In this document: one piece after another, positions 34,919 to 46,077 of the stretch | Layout: each line of letters opens with the position of its first letter | How positions within the stretch are numbered: position 1 is the first letter of the stretch | From: Romanomermis culicivorax | Lineage: Eukaryota; Nematoda; Enoplea; Mermithida; Mermithidae | Direction of reading: 5' to 3' | Assembly: GCA_963922205.1 (NCBI GenBank) | Contig: CAWUHX010000533.1 | Span: forward strand, 1 to 64,000 | DNA: 64,000 nucleotides | The notes under the pieces: generated by a model | Told to the model about the DNA's origin: nothing | Seen by the model: the letters and a program-made list of their open reading frames with translations, nothing else | The model's database searches: none | Translations under genes and position numbers: made by a program

Positions 34919-36710
34919 TTGGACCCAGTAAGCGCCCCCAATTCCACAGCGCCTATAATGGCCACTAATAATACCAATAATATGGCCAGGGTGAACGAAC
35001 TATTGACTGTCGATGATAGAGGCACTCATATATTGGCACCTATCGATAGAAAGCCAAAATTGGCCAAGGATCATATTGATCAATTTATTGATCAGTTTAA
35101 AGAGAAATGTTTTCGACAACCTTGACAGGGATTTGATATGTACCATCACGAGTTCATCAGTGAAAATTTCGATAATATTTGGCAAAAGTATTGTCACAAT
35201 CTGTAGGATGATTTACGATTTGAAATGAGTCAAAAGGACAATGAGATACGAAGGCTAAACGTCAAAATTGACAAAATGGCTGATTCAATGATCAGAGTCC
35301 AAGGACTTTTGGAAAGATTCCTCCTGGATCAGAAGGAAAAGGATATCTGGGTGAGTAGGACTACAGATAGACCGTTCCAAACTCAGGATATAAGTAGAAC
35401 TTTGCCAAAGATGTTCGCAACCTGTATTGCCAATGACCAAAGGTTACGGAAGATGGAAGCAGATGAGTCAGAGCAAAAGTTCACAGTCAAAGCTACTGTG
35501 AAATCAAAGGTTTCTACAGAAAAACTGGTAACAGAACCGTTTGTTGTTCGAGAACAAGCAAGTGATACAGTTGCTCAATTTTTCCAAGAGGTTGATGAGG
35601 AAGCAGCAGGTAGTCATAAGGAAAGCAAACATACTACGTCGAAGCACAAATGATCCAAAAAGTCCACACAAGGAAATTCATGAGATTCTGATGACTCCTC
35701 AGTGGATGGATTGGAGCCTACTGTGTCAGATATAGTGAAGGCTGTGAAACCAAAGCTACTCTTCGATGACAAGACTGAAACACAAGTTCTCAGCTTCCTG
35801 AATGATCTAGAAGCAGAGTTTACATCCGAGACTACTGATAAAATGAAGCTGGCCGCCTTACGAGCACTTTCTAAGGGAGTTCTGAAAGCTACTGCCAAAA
35901 GCTTCAAGAGTTACCAAAAAGCCCAGAGAAAGTTTCTCAAAGTGCAAGCTCCAGATTTAAATGTCAGTATGCAAACAAGGGAGCTGATGAACATAAAGCA
36001 GGAATTTGATGAACCTCCAGTGAAATTCATCAAGAGCATTAGTGTGCTAGTAGATAGATTGTATCCAAATAAGACTGAAGAGTTCAGAGATTGCTTCATA
36101 TTTAATACCTTTTTGTGTAAAGCATCTGAGGAGTATCAGATGGAGTTGCTGGATCAGAGAGAGAAGTATGAAACATGGCATAATCTAGCAGAGGATGTGC
36201 ACAAGATAGATAAGCGGAATACAGCTGCTTATAAAAAGAGAGGAACTGCGGAATCTCCAATTGTGAAAAATGAAGTGACGATGGGGGAAGGGCAAGCTGA
36301 AGTGGCTTATGTCAGTAGAAATAAATTTGGCAATGCCCACAAAGGCAGTTTCAAAATAAAGCTATGCGACAGCAAGCAAGGAGAGAGAAGCAAGCCCCGA
36401 TCCTAGTGTCAGAAATGAAGGATTCCGATACTTCTGTAGAGGAGAATAACTCACAGGGGACTCAAATGACTACTACTCCCCAAAAGGGAAAAGAGCCTGG
36501 GAAACCTAGTAGTGATTCTGTTCTACCAAAGTTATCACAGGAGATTGCGAAGTTGGCTCAATGTTATCAGGAGATAAGCCAAAAGACTGATGCTAAATTG
36601 AATGAAATTTCTGCGAAAGTTAATAAGGGCAAACCCCAAAAACCTGGTGGAAACTAGTTCAGGAAACCATATTGTCGATACCATAGAAATAATTCTCATG
36701 ACAGGTCCCA
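34919..36710 (+). pseudogene. Gypsy gag (broken by stops)
   Basis: One reading frame from 34919 to 36406, interrupted by TGA 35123, TAG 35204, TGA 35651 and TGA 35681. It opens MDPVSAPNSTAP, has a helical charged segment (DKMADSMIRVQGLLERF) and a capsid-like region (FDDKTETQVLSFLNDLEAE, RELMNIKQEFDEPPVKF, DCFIFNTFL). The frame then changes; 36364-36657 is Gln/Lys-rich and, after a TAG at 36655, leads to a zinc-knuckle-like YCRYHRNNSHDRSQC at about 36670. Gag packages retrotransposon RNA. It stands first in the gag-PR-RT-IN order of this element and directly follows the candidate 5' LTR. Confidence 0.75.
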
Positions 36711-36874
36711 ATGTAAAACCCTTCAATGGAAAAATGCACAAGGACGTAATTGGGATAATTGATATGGTGGAAACAGAGGTTTCAGGCAACAGTTTGGATG
36801 TTTAAGAGGAGGATATGTTGGCGGGAGCAGTAGAGGAGCACATGCCGTAGGTTATTATGGTGATACTATAGATT

Positions 36875-37813
36875 ATGATAATTATCAACAATTCATTGAT
36901 TACCAGAATAGATTGCGGAATGAGCAACTCTATATGGCACCACAACTGCCAGCCCCTAGCCAACAGCTTATTATCACAGCTCCCCCTTCAAGGTCATGTT
37001 CAAATCAATAACCCTAGCCCAAGTGTTCAAGTGGTTTCCAGTAGTCAACCATCCATGTGGAAACAGCCAGAGTTTGGATCTGCTGGAAGTGTTAATAGCA
37101 TTGCCACTACAGGTCAAGGTTTTAGTGAGATGAAATGGCCTGGAGTATTGAAGTGTGCCATGATGAAGGAAGATCATTCAAAGGTAACAAAGGTGTTCAA
37201 GCATGGGATAATTCCTAATCAGGAGGAACGATTAAGGTTTTTTAAGTTTCCTGGAACTCTCCCATTTCACATAACTGTGACCTTATGTAACACTAACTCC
37301 AAGGCTTTAGTGGATACTGGTGCTCAGTGTTCGTTGATGTCTCCATGGTTTCTTAAGGAAGCTTTTGATGAAGAATATACTGGATACCCTGAGATACTAA
37401 AAGTCAACGTTGCTGATGGTGCAGTAGTACATGCACATGGCTACATTCCATGCAAAATGCATTGTGAATTTAGAATTTTCCTGGTGAAGGCCATAATCAT
37501 TCCAAATGCTGAGGAAAATCTCATAATTGGAATGGATTTTTGAGCACATCCAGATGTTGGAGCAATGATAGATTTTGGTAAAGGTATCATGAAGCTTAAT
37601 GGAGTTGAGAAAGCTATAAGTGTTGTACCTAAAGATCACGCGAGTCATATACAAGCTATTGATTGTATAGGGGAAGCACCTGTAGTACATTCAACTCCTA
37701 AAGAGGGTCAATACCCCACGATATGCCAATTAGGTACAGTGGTTCCAGTGGTATCATGTACGAAAGTATACATACCACAGGGAACTGATGTACTTTTTAA
37801 GGCAAAATTATAG
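36875..37813 (+). pseudogene. Gypsy pol: aspartic protease region
   Basis: Frame 36875-37543 holds ALVDTGAQCSLMS, the catalytic DTGA motif of retroviral-type aspartic proteases, with the partner hydrophobic-Gly segment LIIGMDF at the end. An in-frame TGA at 37541-37543 interrupts it, and the same frame continues (AHPDVGAMIDFGKG, VPVVSCTKVYIPQG) to a TAG at 37811. This is the segment between gag and RT in Gypsy elements. Part of it (from SHIQAIDCIGEAP, about 37638) is repeated at 39153. Confidence 0.8.
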
Positions 37814-37979
37814 GAACTGGTCATAGATGGAAATAAAGACAAAAAGAAATTCAGAGTTGATACCACACTGGTTGATGGTAAAGGGGAAGACTTTGTTCTG
37901 ATGATTTCGAGTAATACGGGTTCGGGGTGCCAATTGCAACTTAATCAGGTTGTAGGCTTGTGGGATATTTAGTGTTGAA

Positions 37980-38905
37980 GATAATTTTAATGCCACTCCC
38001 AGAATGTCTGTGTATAATGCATTGGCATTTAGGGAAGCGCTATATAAAATGATCTGCAAGGCTGATATTGCTGAGAAATCAAAGGAAAAAGCTGTGGCAA
38101 ATCTGTCTAAATACAGAGATGTTTTCAGCTTACCCAATGATCCCTTAACTACAACACCGTATCTTAGGTGCAAAATAGATACTGGCAATGCGATGCCAGT
38201 GGCAAAACATTATTATAGAGCTCCCATTAGCCAAAGATCAGGAATTAGAGCTCAAGTCCAAGACATCTTAGATAGAGGAGTTATTGAACCCAGCCGGTCA
38301 CTGTGGGCTGCTCCACTTTTCCTAGTTGGGAAAAAAGACAGTACTGCAAGACCAGTAGTGGATTTCAGGGGTATGAATGAAGTTACTTAGGACGATAGAT
38401 ATATTATACCTAGAATGAATGATTATTTGGATTGTTTAGGTAATGCCAAATTTTATACCACCTTGGATCTAAAGTCTGGATATTGGCAAGTCCCACTTGA
38501 GGAAAGTAGCAAGGAGAAAACTGCATTTATATGTCAGGAAGGCCTATATCAGTTTAAAGTTATGCCTTTCGAACTTAAAAATGCACCTGCAGAGTTTCAA
38601 AGAATGATGGAAAGAGTGTTGCACGGTCTAGTCTGGAGAGTCTGTTTGGTTCATATTGATGATATCATTCTGTTCTCCAAGACTAATGAAGAACATTTGG
38701 AGAATTTAGAATTGGTCTTGCAAGCTCTTCAGAAAGAAAAGCTAACACTTAAACCATTGAAGTGCAAATTTCTTCCAAAAAGTGTTCATTTTCTAGGACA
38801 CATACTGGACAAAAATGGAATCTCACGAGATCCAAAAAAAGTGAAGGCTATTATGGAATTCGAATTTCCCAATAGCATTAAGCCTATGCAACGATTTTTG
38901 GGGAT
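37980..38905 (+). pseudogene. Gypsy pol: reverse transcriptase
   Basis: Frame from about 37980 to 38390 ([35 protein letters not shown]), a TAG at 38388-38390, then the same frame to 38981 ([52 protein letters not shown]). The catalytic box reads HIDD instead of YIDD/YVDD, and the usual FGLKNAP has Glu for Gly. At about 38900 the thumb (MQRFLG) runs straight into integrase sequence. Copies element RNA into DNA by family; dead here. Confidence 0.85.
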
Positions 38906-39076
38906 TGCTCCCTTGAGGATACATTGCCCATATGTCATTGTCTTTCAGGATTTTTCACTAAATGGGTTGAGGCTATATTGATTCCTGATCAGATGGCTGA
39001 AACCATAGTGGATGCATTCTTAGAGAATGTGATATTAAGGCACATTACCCCAAGAAAGCTCCTTAGTGATAACAAT
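38900..39076 (+). pseudogene. integrase fragment joined to RT
   Basis: Matches 40157-40345 of the downstream integrase (YVIVFQD, TKWVEAILIPD-type text, PRKLL) but is attached directly to the RT thumb. The join falls in GGGATTGCTCC, a word present in the integrase at 40160, so a short-homology deletion removed RNase H and the integrase N-terminus. It ends abruptly at about 39076, followed by 75 bp of unrelated sequence with a run of C residues. Confidence 0.75.
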
Positions 39077-39152
39077 GGCTAGCCATATGGTGGACGATTT
39101 CTGGGGGGTTCCCGTAGCACTTACCCCCCCCCCCACAATTACATGTATGCAC

Positions 39153-39830
39153 ATGAGTCATATACAAGCTATTGATTGTATAGGGGAAGCGCCTATAGTA
39201 CATTCAATTCCTGGAGAAGATCAATACCCCAGGATACTCCAATTAGGTATAGTGGTTCCAGTGGTATCATGTACGAAAGTATAAGTACCACAGGGAACTG
39301 ATGTGCTTATTAAGGCAAGATTATGGGATCAATTGTATAGAACAGGTCTGAATTGTTTAGTCCTAGAAGGAAATAAAGAAGAAAAGAAATTTAGAGTTGA
39401 TAGTACACTGGCTGATGGTAAACGGGAAGACTTTGTTCTGATGATTTCTTTGGATGCCAATTGCTGCCTAATCAGGTTGTAGGCTACTGTGACTCAATAT
39501 TACAAGAAAATTCAGGAGTATCAGAAGTACAAAGTACAAGTTGTAGGATATTTAGTGTTGAGGATAATTTTAATGCCACTCCCAGAATGTCTGTGCAGTA
39601 TGCATTGGCAATTAGGGAAGTGCTATATAAAATTATCTCCAAGGCTGATATCAATGAGGAATTAAGGGAAAAAGCTGTATCAAATTTGTCTAAATACAGA
39701 GATGTCTTCAGCTTACGGAATGATCTCTCAACCACAGCACTGTATCTTACATGCAAAATTTATACTGGTAATGGAATGCCAGTGGCGAAACATTTTTACA
39801 GAGCTCCCATTAACCAAAGATCAGGGATTA
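39153..39830 (+). pseudogene. second protease/RT-linker segment
   Basis: Direct repeat of about 37638-38258: SHIQAIDCIGEAP, VVPVVSCTKV, then the RT N-terminal linker (MSVQYALAIREVLYKI, AVSNLSKYRDVFSL, KHFYRAPINQRSG). It contains about 120 bp missing from the first copy (near 39470-39540). The frame is broken several times. It leads into integrase at about 39850 without the RT palm. Confidence 0.75.
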
Positions 39831-39849
39831 CGAAGTATCATACTGGATA

Positions 39850-40424
39850 TTATGAGGATAATTGTGATCTTTATAGGGAAACTGAGGGATGTGGCCATGA
39901 TCAGACTGTGATCCCAAATCCCCTCAGAGACAACATTCTTCACCAATAACACAGAGCCGTCATAATGACATACCAAGGGTCAAAAAGAACTCTGAGTGTT
40001 GTCAAACAGTGGTTCTGGTGGTGTGGCATTGAAAAAGATGTCAGAAATGGGTTGAAGTTTCACCGTGTCTGCCAAGTGGCTACTCATGGTAAAAGCTCCA
40101 TATGCCCATTGATACCCATTATACTGGAGGGTCCCTTCAATATTGTGTCTGTCGACATAGTAGGGATTGCTCCATTGAGGCAACGTCGCCCCTACGTCAT
40201 TGTCTTTCAGGATTATTTCACTAAATGGGTTGAAGCTATATTGATTCCTGATCATATGGAAGAAGCCATAGTGGATGCATTCCTAGAGCATGTGATATTT
40301 AGGCACAGTACCCCAAGAAAGCTTCTTAATGATGATGGATCTGGATTTAATTCAGATCTGATGAAAGCGGTCTGTAAACTGTTAGAGTGCGGAAAAATTT
40401 TCACAATGTCATACCACTCACAGG
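39850..40424 (+). pseudogene. Gypsy integrase fragment
   Basis: From 39965 the frame reads MTYQGSKRTLSVVKQWFWW, the zinc-domain side of a Gypsy integrase (W-G-I-E-K-D-V, C-Q-V-A-T-H-G), then the core: SVDIVGIAPL, IVFQDYFTKWVEAI, LLNDDGSGFNSDLM. The first and second catalytic Asp are visible. The sequence stops at CACTCACAGG (40424), exactly where the LTR of a minus-strand element begins, so the catalytic Glu and C-terminus are gone. The minus-strand element inserted here or was joined here. Confidence 0.8.
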
Positions 40425-41006
40425 TGTTGTATTTGGCTCGGCGGCGGTTATTGATGAGAGTGAGGCAGGATTGGGATTCCAAGGTTGCGTCCTTAATGTA
40501 CGTGCTTCCCACACCCTTGTTTACCTGATAACCTAATTACTGGTACTTAAACCCCAACACTAATTAACCCAACAATTAAAGAAAAACCCAATTTCTTTAA
40601 TTGTCTCCCTTATTGCGCAATACCAAACGCGAGAGAGTTTTCCTACTTTTCAATATTACGCAATAATGTACGAAACTTACGTGAACAAAAACGGAGACGG
40701 GCGAGACGAAAATAAAAACACTAAAAATCAACTCCCATGCATGGGCGAGAAAACAAGAGATGAAAAAGGCGTGGTGGGAGGCGGCGAGTATGTACTAGTG
40801 GTGGCCAATGGGGCGCACAACTAGTAAGTAAATACACAAAATTATAACGTTAATCAATAATAAGAGAGAGACCAGCGCACGCGTACCGACGTGCGCTACA
40901 GTAAGATGGCTACTAGTGGTCCGCCTTGCTCTCTCCACTTGCCACCTGCGGGCCTCTAACGCGCTTTGACAAAATGATAAAAATCGGCGGAAAACACACT
41001 ACAACA
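40425..41006 (-). repeat. LTR of exonuclease-bearing element, copy 1 (582 bp)
   Basis: Begins TGTTGTATTTGG and ends CACACTACAACA on the plus strand, giving seven-base inverted ends TGTTGTA / TACAACA. On the minus strand it is preceded by a purine tract (AAGGGGGAGGGG), as expected for a 3' LTR. A homologous LTR with the same ends lies at 60535-61111. It is much more GC-rich than the host sequence. The 5' LTR of this copy is not in the window. Confidence 0.8.
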
Positions 41007-41020
41007 CCCCTCCCCCTTGC
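41007..41020 (-). promoter_or_regulatory. polypurine tract
   Basis: Plus-strand CCCCTCCCCCTTGC touches the LTR edge at 41006; as minus-strand GCAAGGGGGAGGGG it is the classic plus-strand primer site of LTR elements. The second copy has the same tract at 61112-61124. Confidence 0.7.
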
Positions 41021-41340
41021 AGTAGATCGCCCTAAGCGATTGTTAAGAAATACCGTTGAACGTGCAAGGGGAAGGGCTCCGCCACTACAGGCCATCACCA
41101 GGGTTGCCGAAGAATTCTTCGGCGTCACACAGTGGGGCCGGCAGAGTTGTTGGGGTAGTTTGAGCCGATTTTTGGGGCGGCGTCAGTAGTGCGTCCGGCG
41201 GCGGAGGTAAGGACAAAAGTGGTGCAAGTGGGGGCGTGTAGCGGGCCCCTAGCGGTCATCTTACTGTGTGGTTGCAGCGTCGGCTGCACGTGCGCTGGGA
41301 ACACTAGTACAAAGTAATAAAGCACGAACGAGATTAGAAA

Positions 41341-43680
41341 TTAAACAACCGGTTTGCAAATGAGGTTAAGAAAAACAAAAAATGAAGAAAAAACAAAGTT
41401 ACTGTACAAAAGCTTCTGTTCAATGGCGGCGTCGGTGGCGAGTATCGGATGCGGATCAGTAGTTTCGAGGGGAATTGCGGCGGTCGCGTTTGTTTCATCG
41501 GTATCGATTGTTATGGTAGCCATGGGGATCGCGAGGGTCGTCATGGCCATCAAAACGGATATTACGGGAGTAGCAGTTTCGACCGTAATCGGTGGAATCG
41601 CAGCAGCGCGATGATGAGGTGTACATTTGAGGTTGAAGCGGCGAGAGCAGGTTCAGGCCTCGAGGTGGCAGTTGAGTGGCAATTAGAGACAGTCGATCGG
41701 ACGGCGTCCCTGTTGGCGGCAACGGTCGCGGTGGCAATAGATTCCACTGGGCAGAAAAGTCGTGCCGACGCAGCAGGGGTGCGGGGCGATCCATCTCGCT
41801 GTGATACTGCAAATAAATTTGTTGGATTTACAGTGATTTCCTGCGGTTGTGGAAACGGGGCGTAGCGCGGATAAGCCATCCAGCTGTCGATGAGTCCGAC
41901 AGCGGTGTTATAGGCTTGTAGTAGACACAAGGGGTTATCCAAACCGCAGGCTTCGTATAGGAAAAGGGTCAAATGGGCGGTGTGAACGGCGTCAATGACG
42001 CCGAGCTCCTCAGCCCAAAGGCCGGCGACCCATTTCAATATCAGAGTGGCTACGTCGTGCGAAATGGGCGGTTGTTGTTCTTGATAGGCGGGGCGGTAAT
42101 GGTCTCGAAAATATTGGTACAACGCGAGTGAAGCGTTCGTAGCACGTATGTGCACGGGCATGATGATGCGAATACCAAGGCGGCCGAAGAAGTTGATCAA
42201 TACCATTTCGTGCAGCGTGTGCGGCGAGAAAAACTTGACGGCGGGATCGATATTCGACGGGTAGCCAGGTGTTACTAACGTAACGCAATGTGGCGTATCA
42301 GTGGTTCGGAAACGCGCTAGGCAACCGGGGTTTGATAGCTGGTGCGGAATTTGGTGGCGGAGGAGCTCCAAGAACCAGCTTAGTGGTGATGATCAGTGGC
42401 AGCTGTTTGAACGCAGCAACCGGAGCCAACGTCGGGGCCGTAGGCGGCAGCGACGTGGTGTGGGTTACAGTAGTAGTCGTAGCAGATGTCGGAGCCGTAG
42501 GTGGCTGCGACGTTGTCGGAGGCGGAATCGAAGGTGTTTCGGGCGTGGCGGGTTCCACCTCCATAGGAGGCAGTGGAAGCGGAGCTTTGAACACGTCCTT
42601 CGGCGGCTTTTTCAAGGCTTCCAAAGGACGTTGAATTTCGGCATCCCTACGCAAGGGGCCAATGTAGTCTGTTAACGTCGTTGGTGATCAGCGAAAACTG
42701 CAGCGATACGCGTCTTCGTAGAAACCTGCCTTGTGCACCTGGCGCATTTGTTTGCTTTGAGTACGGTGCTGCGGTTCATCGTCGCGGCGTTCTCGTTGAC
42801 GACTATCCTGGCTGGGTGGTTGAGTTTGTTGGGTATCTCTGCGGTGGCGATCATCACGGGAGTGAGACTCGTGACGTGAACGGTGGCTATCAGTTTGATG
42901 AGTAGGCAGCAGTTTCGTTGCCGGCGCTGCTGTTTTGGAGGAAGCGGTTTTGGGTTTCAGCGTTGGCGTGGCGTGCGAAGGTCGTTCAGCCTCTTCGCGG
43001 GCTCTCTGTTTATCCCGTTGTTCGTGGCGTCGAGTTGTACGTTCGCTGGGCGTTCTGCCGTGCTCAGCACCCGAAGTGCTGGGTGGCGGCATACGCCTTT
43101 TGCTCGGTTCTTCCATTGTACGCATTTTGTGGGATTTGCGGTACGCTGATTCTTCCTGAAGGTGTTGTTTCCGCTTTGTTGAGTGTTCATATCGGCCGGG
43201 TCTTCGGATAGGATTACCATAGCGATCTAGAGCCGGCACGGACGTGCTGGGAGCCTGTGGGGTTGGAACATCCACAGGCGCCGTCGGCGGCACTAGAGTC
43301 GCGGGTTGCGGCGGTTGCGGCATCGGTGGCGGTTGGGATGTGACCGGCGGTGGTAAGGGAGCCCGTGTTTGCATGACGGGTTGGGCCATTACCGGAGCCG
43401 TTTGGGCGACTTGGGGAGCCGGTGTGATCAATGTTGGTGGAGGCAACAAGATGCGTTGTATCTCGTCCTTTAGCGCTGCTGGGAAATCTTTCCACTGATG
43501 TTCGGGGAACAACATACTGGGCGGTGGCGGCGGGAAATGATACGCGGTGAGTGCGGCAGTCAAGGCCGCGTGTTCGGCAGCTGAAATGAATTGTTGCGAA
43601 AAACATACAGGAACACTATACCTGGCTGCAGCAATGGTAGCAATGATTGGAGGTCCCGGCAAAACTGCCGGTGTGGCCAA
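41341..43680 (-). pseudogene. Pro/Arg-rich C-terminal part of the exonuclease ORF
   Basis: In the same frame as the exonuclease ORF, after a TGA at 43687-43689, 330 codons run to 42688: a folded-looking start ([29 protein letters not shown]), a proline-rich linker and a basic RS/RD-like region ([16 protein letters not shown]). A TGA at 42688 follows, the frame continues to 42298 ([17 protein letters not shown]), then frameshifts near 42310 and 41830 lead through a helical domain ([49 protein letters not shown]) to a Tyr/Arg/Asp-rich tail ([18 protein letters not shown]). I do not recognise the helical domain; with the basic tail it may be a nucleic-acid-binding or gag-like module. Repeated at 61459-62215. 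Confidence 0.65.
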
Positions 43681-43686
43681 ATATAT

Positions 43687-46077
43687 TCATGGGTCCATGG
43701 CGGGTGCCACAGGCAGTATCGTAGCCGCTGGTTCTATAGGGGCGACGTCCATAGACGTGGATTGATCCACTGTGCTTTCTTTGGGTATATCGGTCAACAT
43801 TTGGTCTGACGTCATCGTTTCGGAATCAATCGCGGCAGGCTGGATGGGGGTAGATTCATCCATCGGAGCTGGGGCAGTATTGGAAATTTCGTCGAGCGTG
43901 AGTTTCAAGAAATCGGAAATCTGTGTAGCGGTTGCCGTGATGTCGGATGGTGCGGCGGGCACAGGAAGGGCCGACGCGTCTATTGATGGCGGCAGCTTCG
44001 CCATGTTGAGATCAAAAATTGGCGTATCGAGTAACTCGTCATCGGCGGGTTCAGCTTCGACGTCAGTAGGGCGGTCAAGCAGTTCCTCGGTGGTGAGCAT
44101 TTGCACTGAAGCCGTAGTCAGCATGGGGTACGCATACACCGGCGTGGGGAACGAAAAACGGTTTTGAAAATCGATGAGCGCAATAAACGATGAGTAAAAA
44201 TGGAAACGGCTGTGCGGGTTGGCCGTATAGTCGTGTTCATCGATTTCAATTTCTTCGACGGACGTTTCCATGTGGAAGTCTTCGTTGAACAAAATGGGGC
44301 GTAACGCAAACCGATTGCAAATATACGTGCTGGGATTGCTAGGGAAACACGGTTCGCGTTCCGGGATGCAGTTCATCCAATTTGTAAGGAGGGAGTTGGG
44401 ATGGCCGTCGCTGGGATACCACATACACTCGTAGAAGGCGGCGCGTATTTCTGGTTTCATCGATTGAGTGTGGCGAAGCAGTAGGTCGTTGGTAGAGGCG
44501 TATTCTGCGGCGGAACACGGCGACGTGAGGAGCGCAGCCAATGGCATGAAGGAGGTCAGCTTTCGGAACCAATCTCCGTCCACCTGTAAAAAATTAAGAA
44601 TGGTGGAGGGGTGATAACGATAATGAGTACCGTAGTAGGTGCGCTGGCATAAGGGTTGATCGGCGGCGACGCGTTTGGTCCAAAGATCTTCGACTTCGTG
44701 AGGCAGCGGCGGTAAATTGGGGTCGTTGTATGGCATTCGATCGCGGATGGCCAACTTGTATATTGGGGAGACCGGGAAGTTGAGCAGCTCAAGGATCCGA
44801 CCGGTGAGATTGCTCTTCATGGCCGAGGTGACGGCTGCTTGAAGGCATTTGGGATCCTCAAACATGGATCGCGGTCTTAAAGCCGGGTCCTCGTCGTCGG
44901 AAACGTCCGGGGATTTGTTCCATTCGTCTTTTTGCTTCTTTTTCTTTTTCTTTGGCCCCTTTGGAACGGGGAGAAGTTTCGGATGGGTTGTGCGCGTCAA
45001 AACTTTGACCTCTTGAAAGCCGTTGGGGACCATACTTAAACAAAAAGACCGACCGTGGTCGGACGATGTGCAATCATACATGAAAAATTTGTAAGCCGAA
45101 AGAACTTCGTCCCCCATAATCGCAGGTAGGGCGACTTGCGACGTCGTTGGATATATTCGGTTGGGGTAGTCGGGGGGCAAGGCATCCGACAACGCGACGT
45201 TGTGAAAAGCGGCGATAACGTATTCGGGGAGGTGATCAATTTTGGTGGCATCCAACGAGTCATGGGGAAACAATGCGGGGGCATTGTAAACCTCGGTAAT
45301 GAAGCCGTAGCGACCAAAGGCCAAAAACAATAGTAACGGATAATACATGTCGAGGGCCGCGTAGGCGAGGACGTCGGATTGCAGGAACGACGTCGTCGGA
45401 TTGTTGTAGAAACGCAGGGCTGCCGGGAAGCATAGCGTAAGCTTTGAGACGTCCAGCGCCCACATGGCAGAAATGGTTGCTTTTAGCGTACGTTTTTCGA
45501 GGAAGAAGCCAATTCGGCGCGCCAACTCGTAAAGTGTCGGAGATATGTTGATGTTTTGAATGATGCGGTGCGCGTCGAAGTGAATGGCTTTTACGACGGG
45601 ATCTTTGTTTTTCTTTTGCCAATCGGTCCGGAATTGAGTACCTAGGAGAGTGTATATTCCCACCCAGTTGTCAGCTCCATCGAAGGAAACTACGATGGTG
45701 TGTTTGCTGTCGACTAGGGAGAATAGCGCGGTCCAATCTTCCAGGGTGGCGGTGAATGTTTGGAAGACAAACATCGTACCGTTCGGGAATGGGAGTTGAA
45801 CGTATCGAGGGTAGCTAGACGCCGCGGGATCGGCTGGCATGGGCACGGTAAACTGGAATTGTTTCATATCGGCAGCCATGATTGATTCTGTGTCGAAGCC
45901 GACCAGCGTATATCCACGGAAGTTTGGTGTCGGTTGGGCGGCCAAGGCCTGCCCCAAACTTCCGTGTGAGAGAAATATCGGTGGCGGCAACACATTCGGG
46001 GTCGTGCGTACATGGATATGTACCACGATTCTAAATTGGCGACGCGGGTCAGGCGTTTGATGTTGTTCTCTAAACAA
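43687..46077 (-). CDS. DEDDy 3'-5' exonuclease-like ORF in an LTR retrotransposon
   Basis: An uninterrupted frame of 796 codons. Residues 56-245 match the layout of RNase D/WRN-type exonucleases: motif I YTLVGFDTES (Asp62, Glu64), motif II around SFDGADNWVGIYTLLG (Asp136), and motif III LAYAALDMYY (Tyr239, Asp243), so all five expected metal-site residues are present. A lysine run (residues 373-383, GPKKKKKKQKDEW) could be a nuclear signal; the C-terminus is acidic and proline-rich. Family role: hydrolysis of DNA or RNA from the 3' end; substrate here unknown. Upstream sequence in another frame (HPLIPISPFNLVPHV, to about 46142) suggests the original start was further right and a frameshift lies near 46050. 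It lies on the same strand as the LTR at 40425. GC-rich compared with the host. Confidence 0.7.
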   Translation of the reverse strand: MFREQHQTPDPRRQFRIVVHIHVRTTPNVLPPPIFLSHGSLGQALAAQPTPNFRGYTLVGFDTESIMAADMKQFQFTVPMPADPAASSYPRYVQLPFPNGTMFVFQTFTATLEDWTALFSLVDSKHTIVVSFDGADNWVGIYTLLGTQFRTDWQKKNKDPVVKAIHFDAHRIIQNINISPTLYELARRIGFFLEKRTLKATISAMWALDVSKLTLCFPAALRFYNNPTTSFLQSDVLAYAALDMYYPLLLFLAFGRYGFITEVYNAPALFPHDSLDATKIDHLPEYVIAAFHNVALSDALPPDYPNRIYPTTSQVALPAIMGDEVLSAYKFFMYDCTSSDHGRSFCLSMVPNGFQEVKVLTRTTHPKLLPVPKGPKKKKKKQKDEWNKSPDVSDDEDPALRPRSMFEDPKCLQAAVTSAMKSNLTGRILELLNFPVSPIYKLAIRDRMPYNDPNLPPLPHEVEDLWTKRVAADQPLCQRTYYGTHYRYHPSTILNFLQVDGDWFRKLTSFMPLAALLTSPCSAAEYASTNDLLLRHTQSMKPEIRAAFYECMWYPSDGHPNSLLTNWMNCIPEREPCFPSNPSTYICNRFALRPILFNEDFHMETSVEEIEIDEHDYTANPHSRFHFYSSFIALIDFQNRFSFPTPVYAYPMLTTASVQMLTTEELLDRPTDVEAEPADDELLDTPIFDLNMAKLPPSIDASALPVPAAPSDITATATQISDFLKLTLDEISNTAPAPMDESTPIQPAAIDSETMTSDQMLTDIPKESTVDQSTSMDVAPIEPAATILPVAPAMDP

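Noticed and set aside
42290-43809. Many plus-strand open frames of 70-130 codons over the 41.4-45.3 kb region
   Set aside because: They are antisense shadows of the GC-rich minus-strand retrotransposon ORF; compositions are Gly/Arg/Ser-rich reverse reads with no motif.
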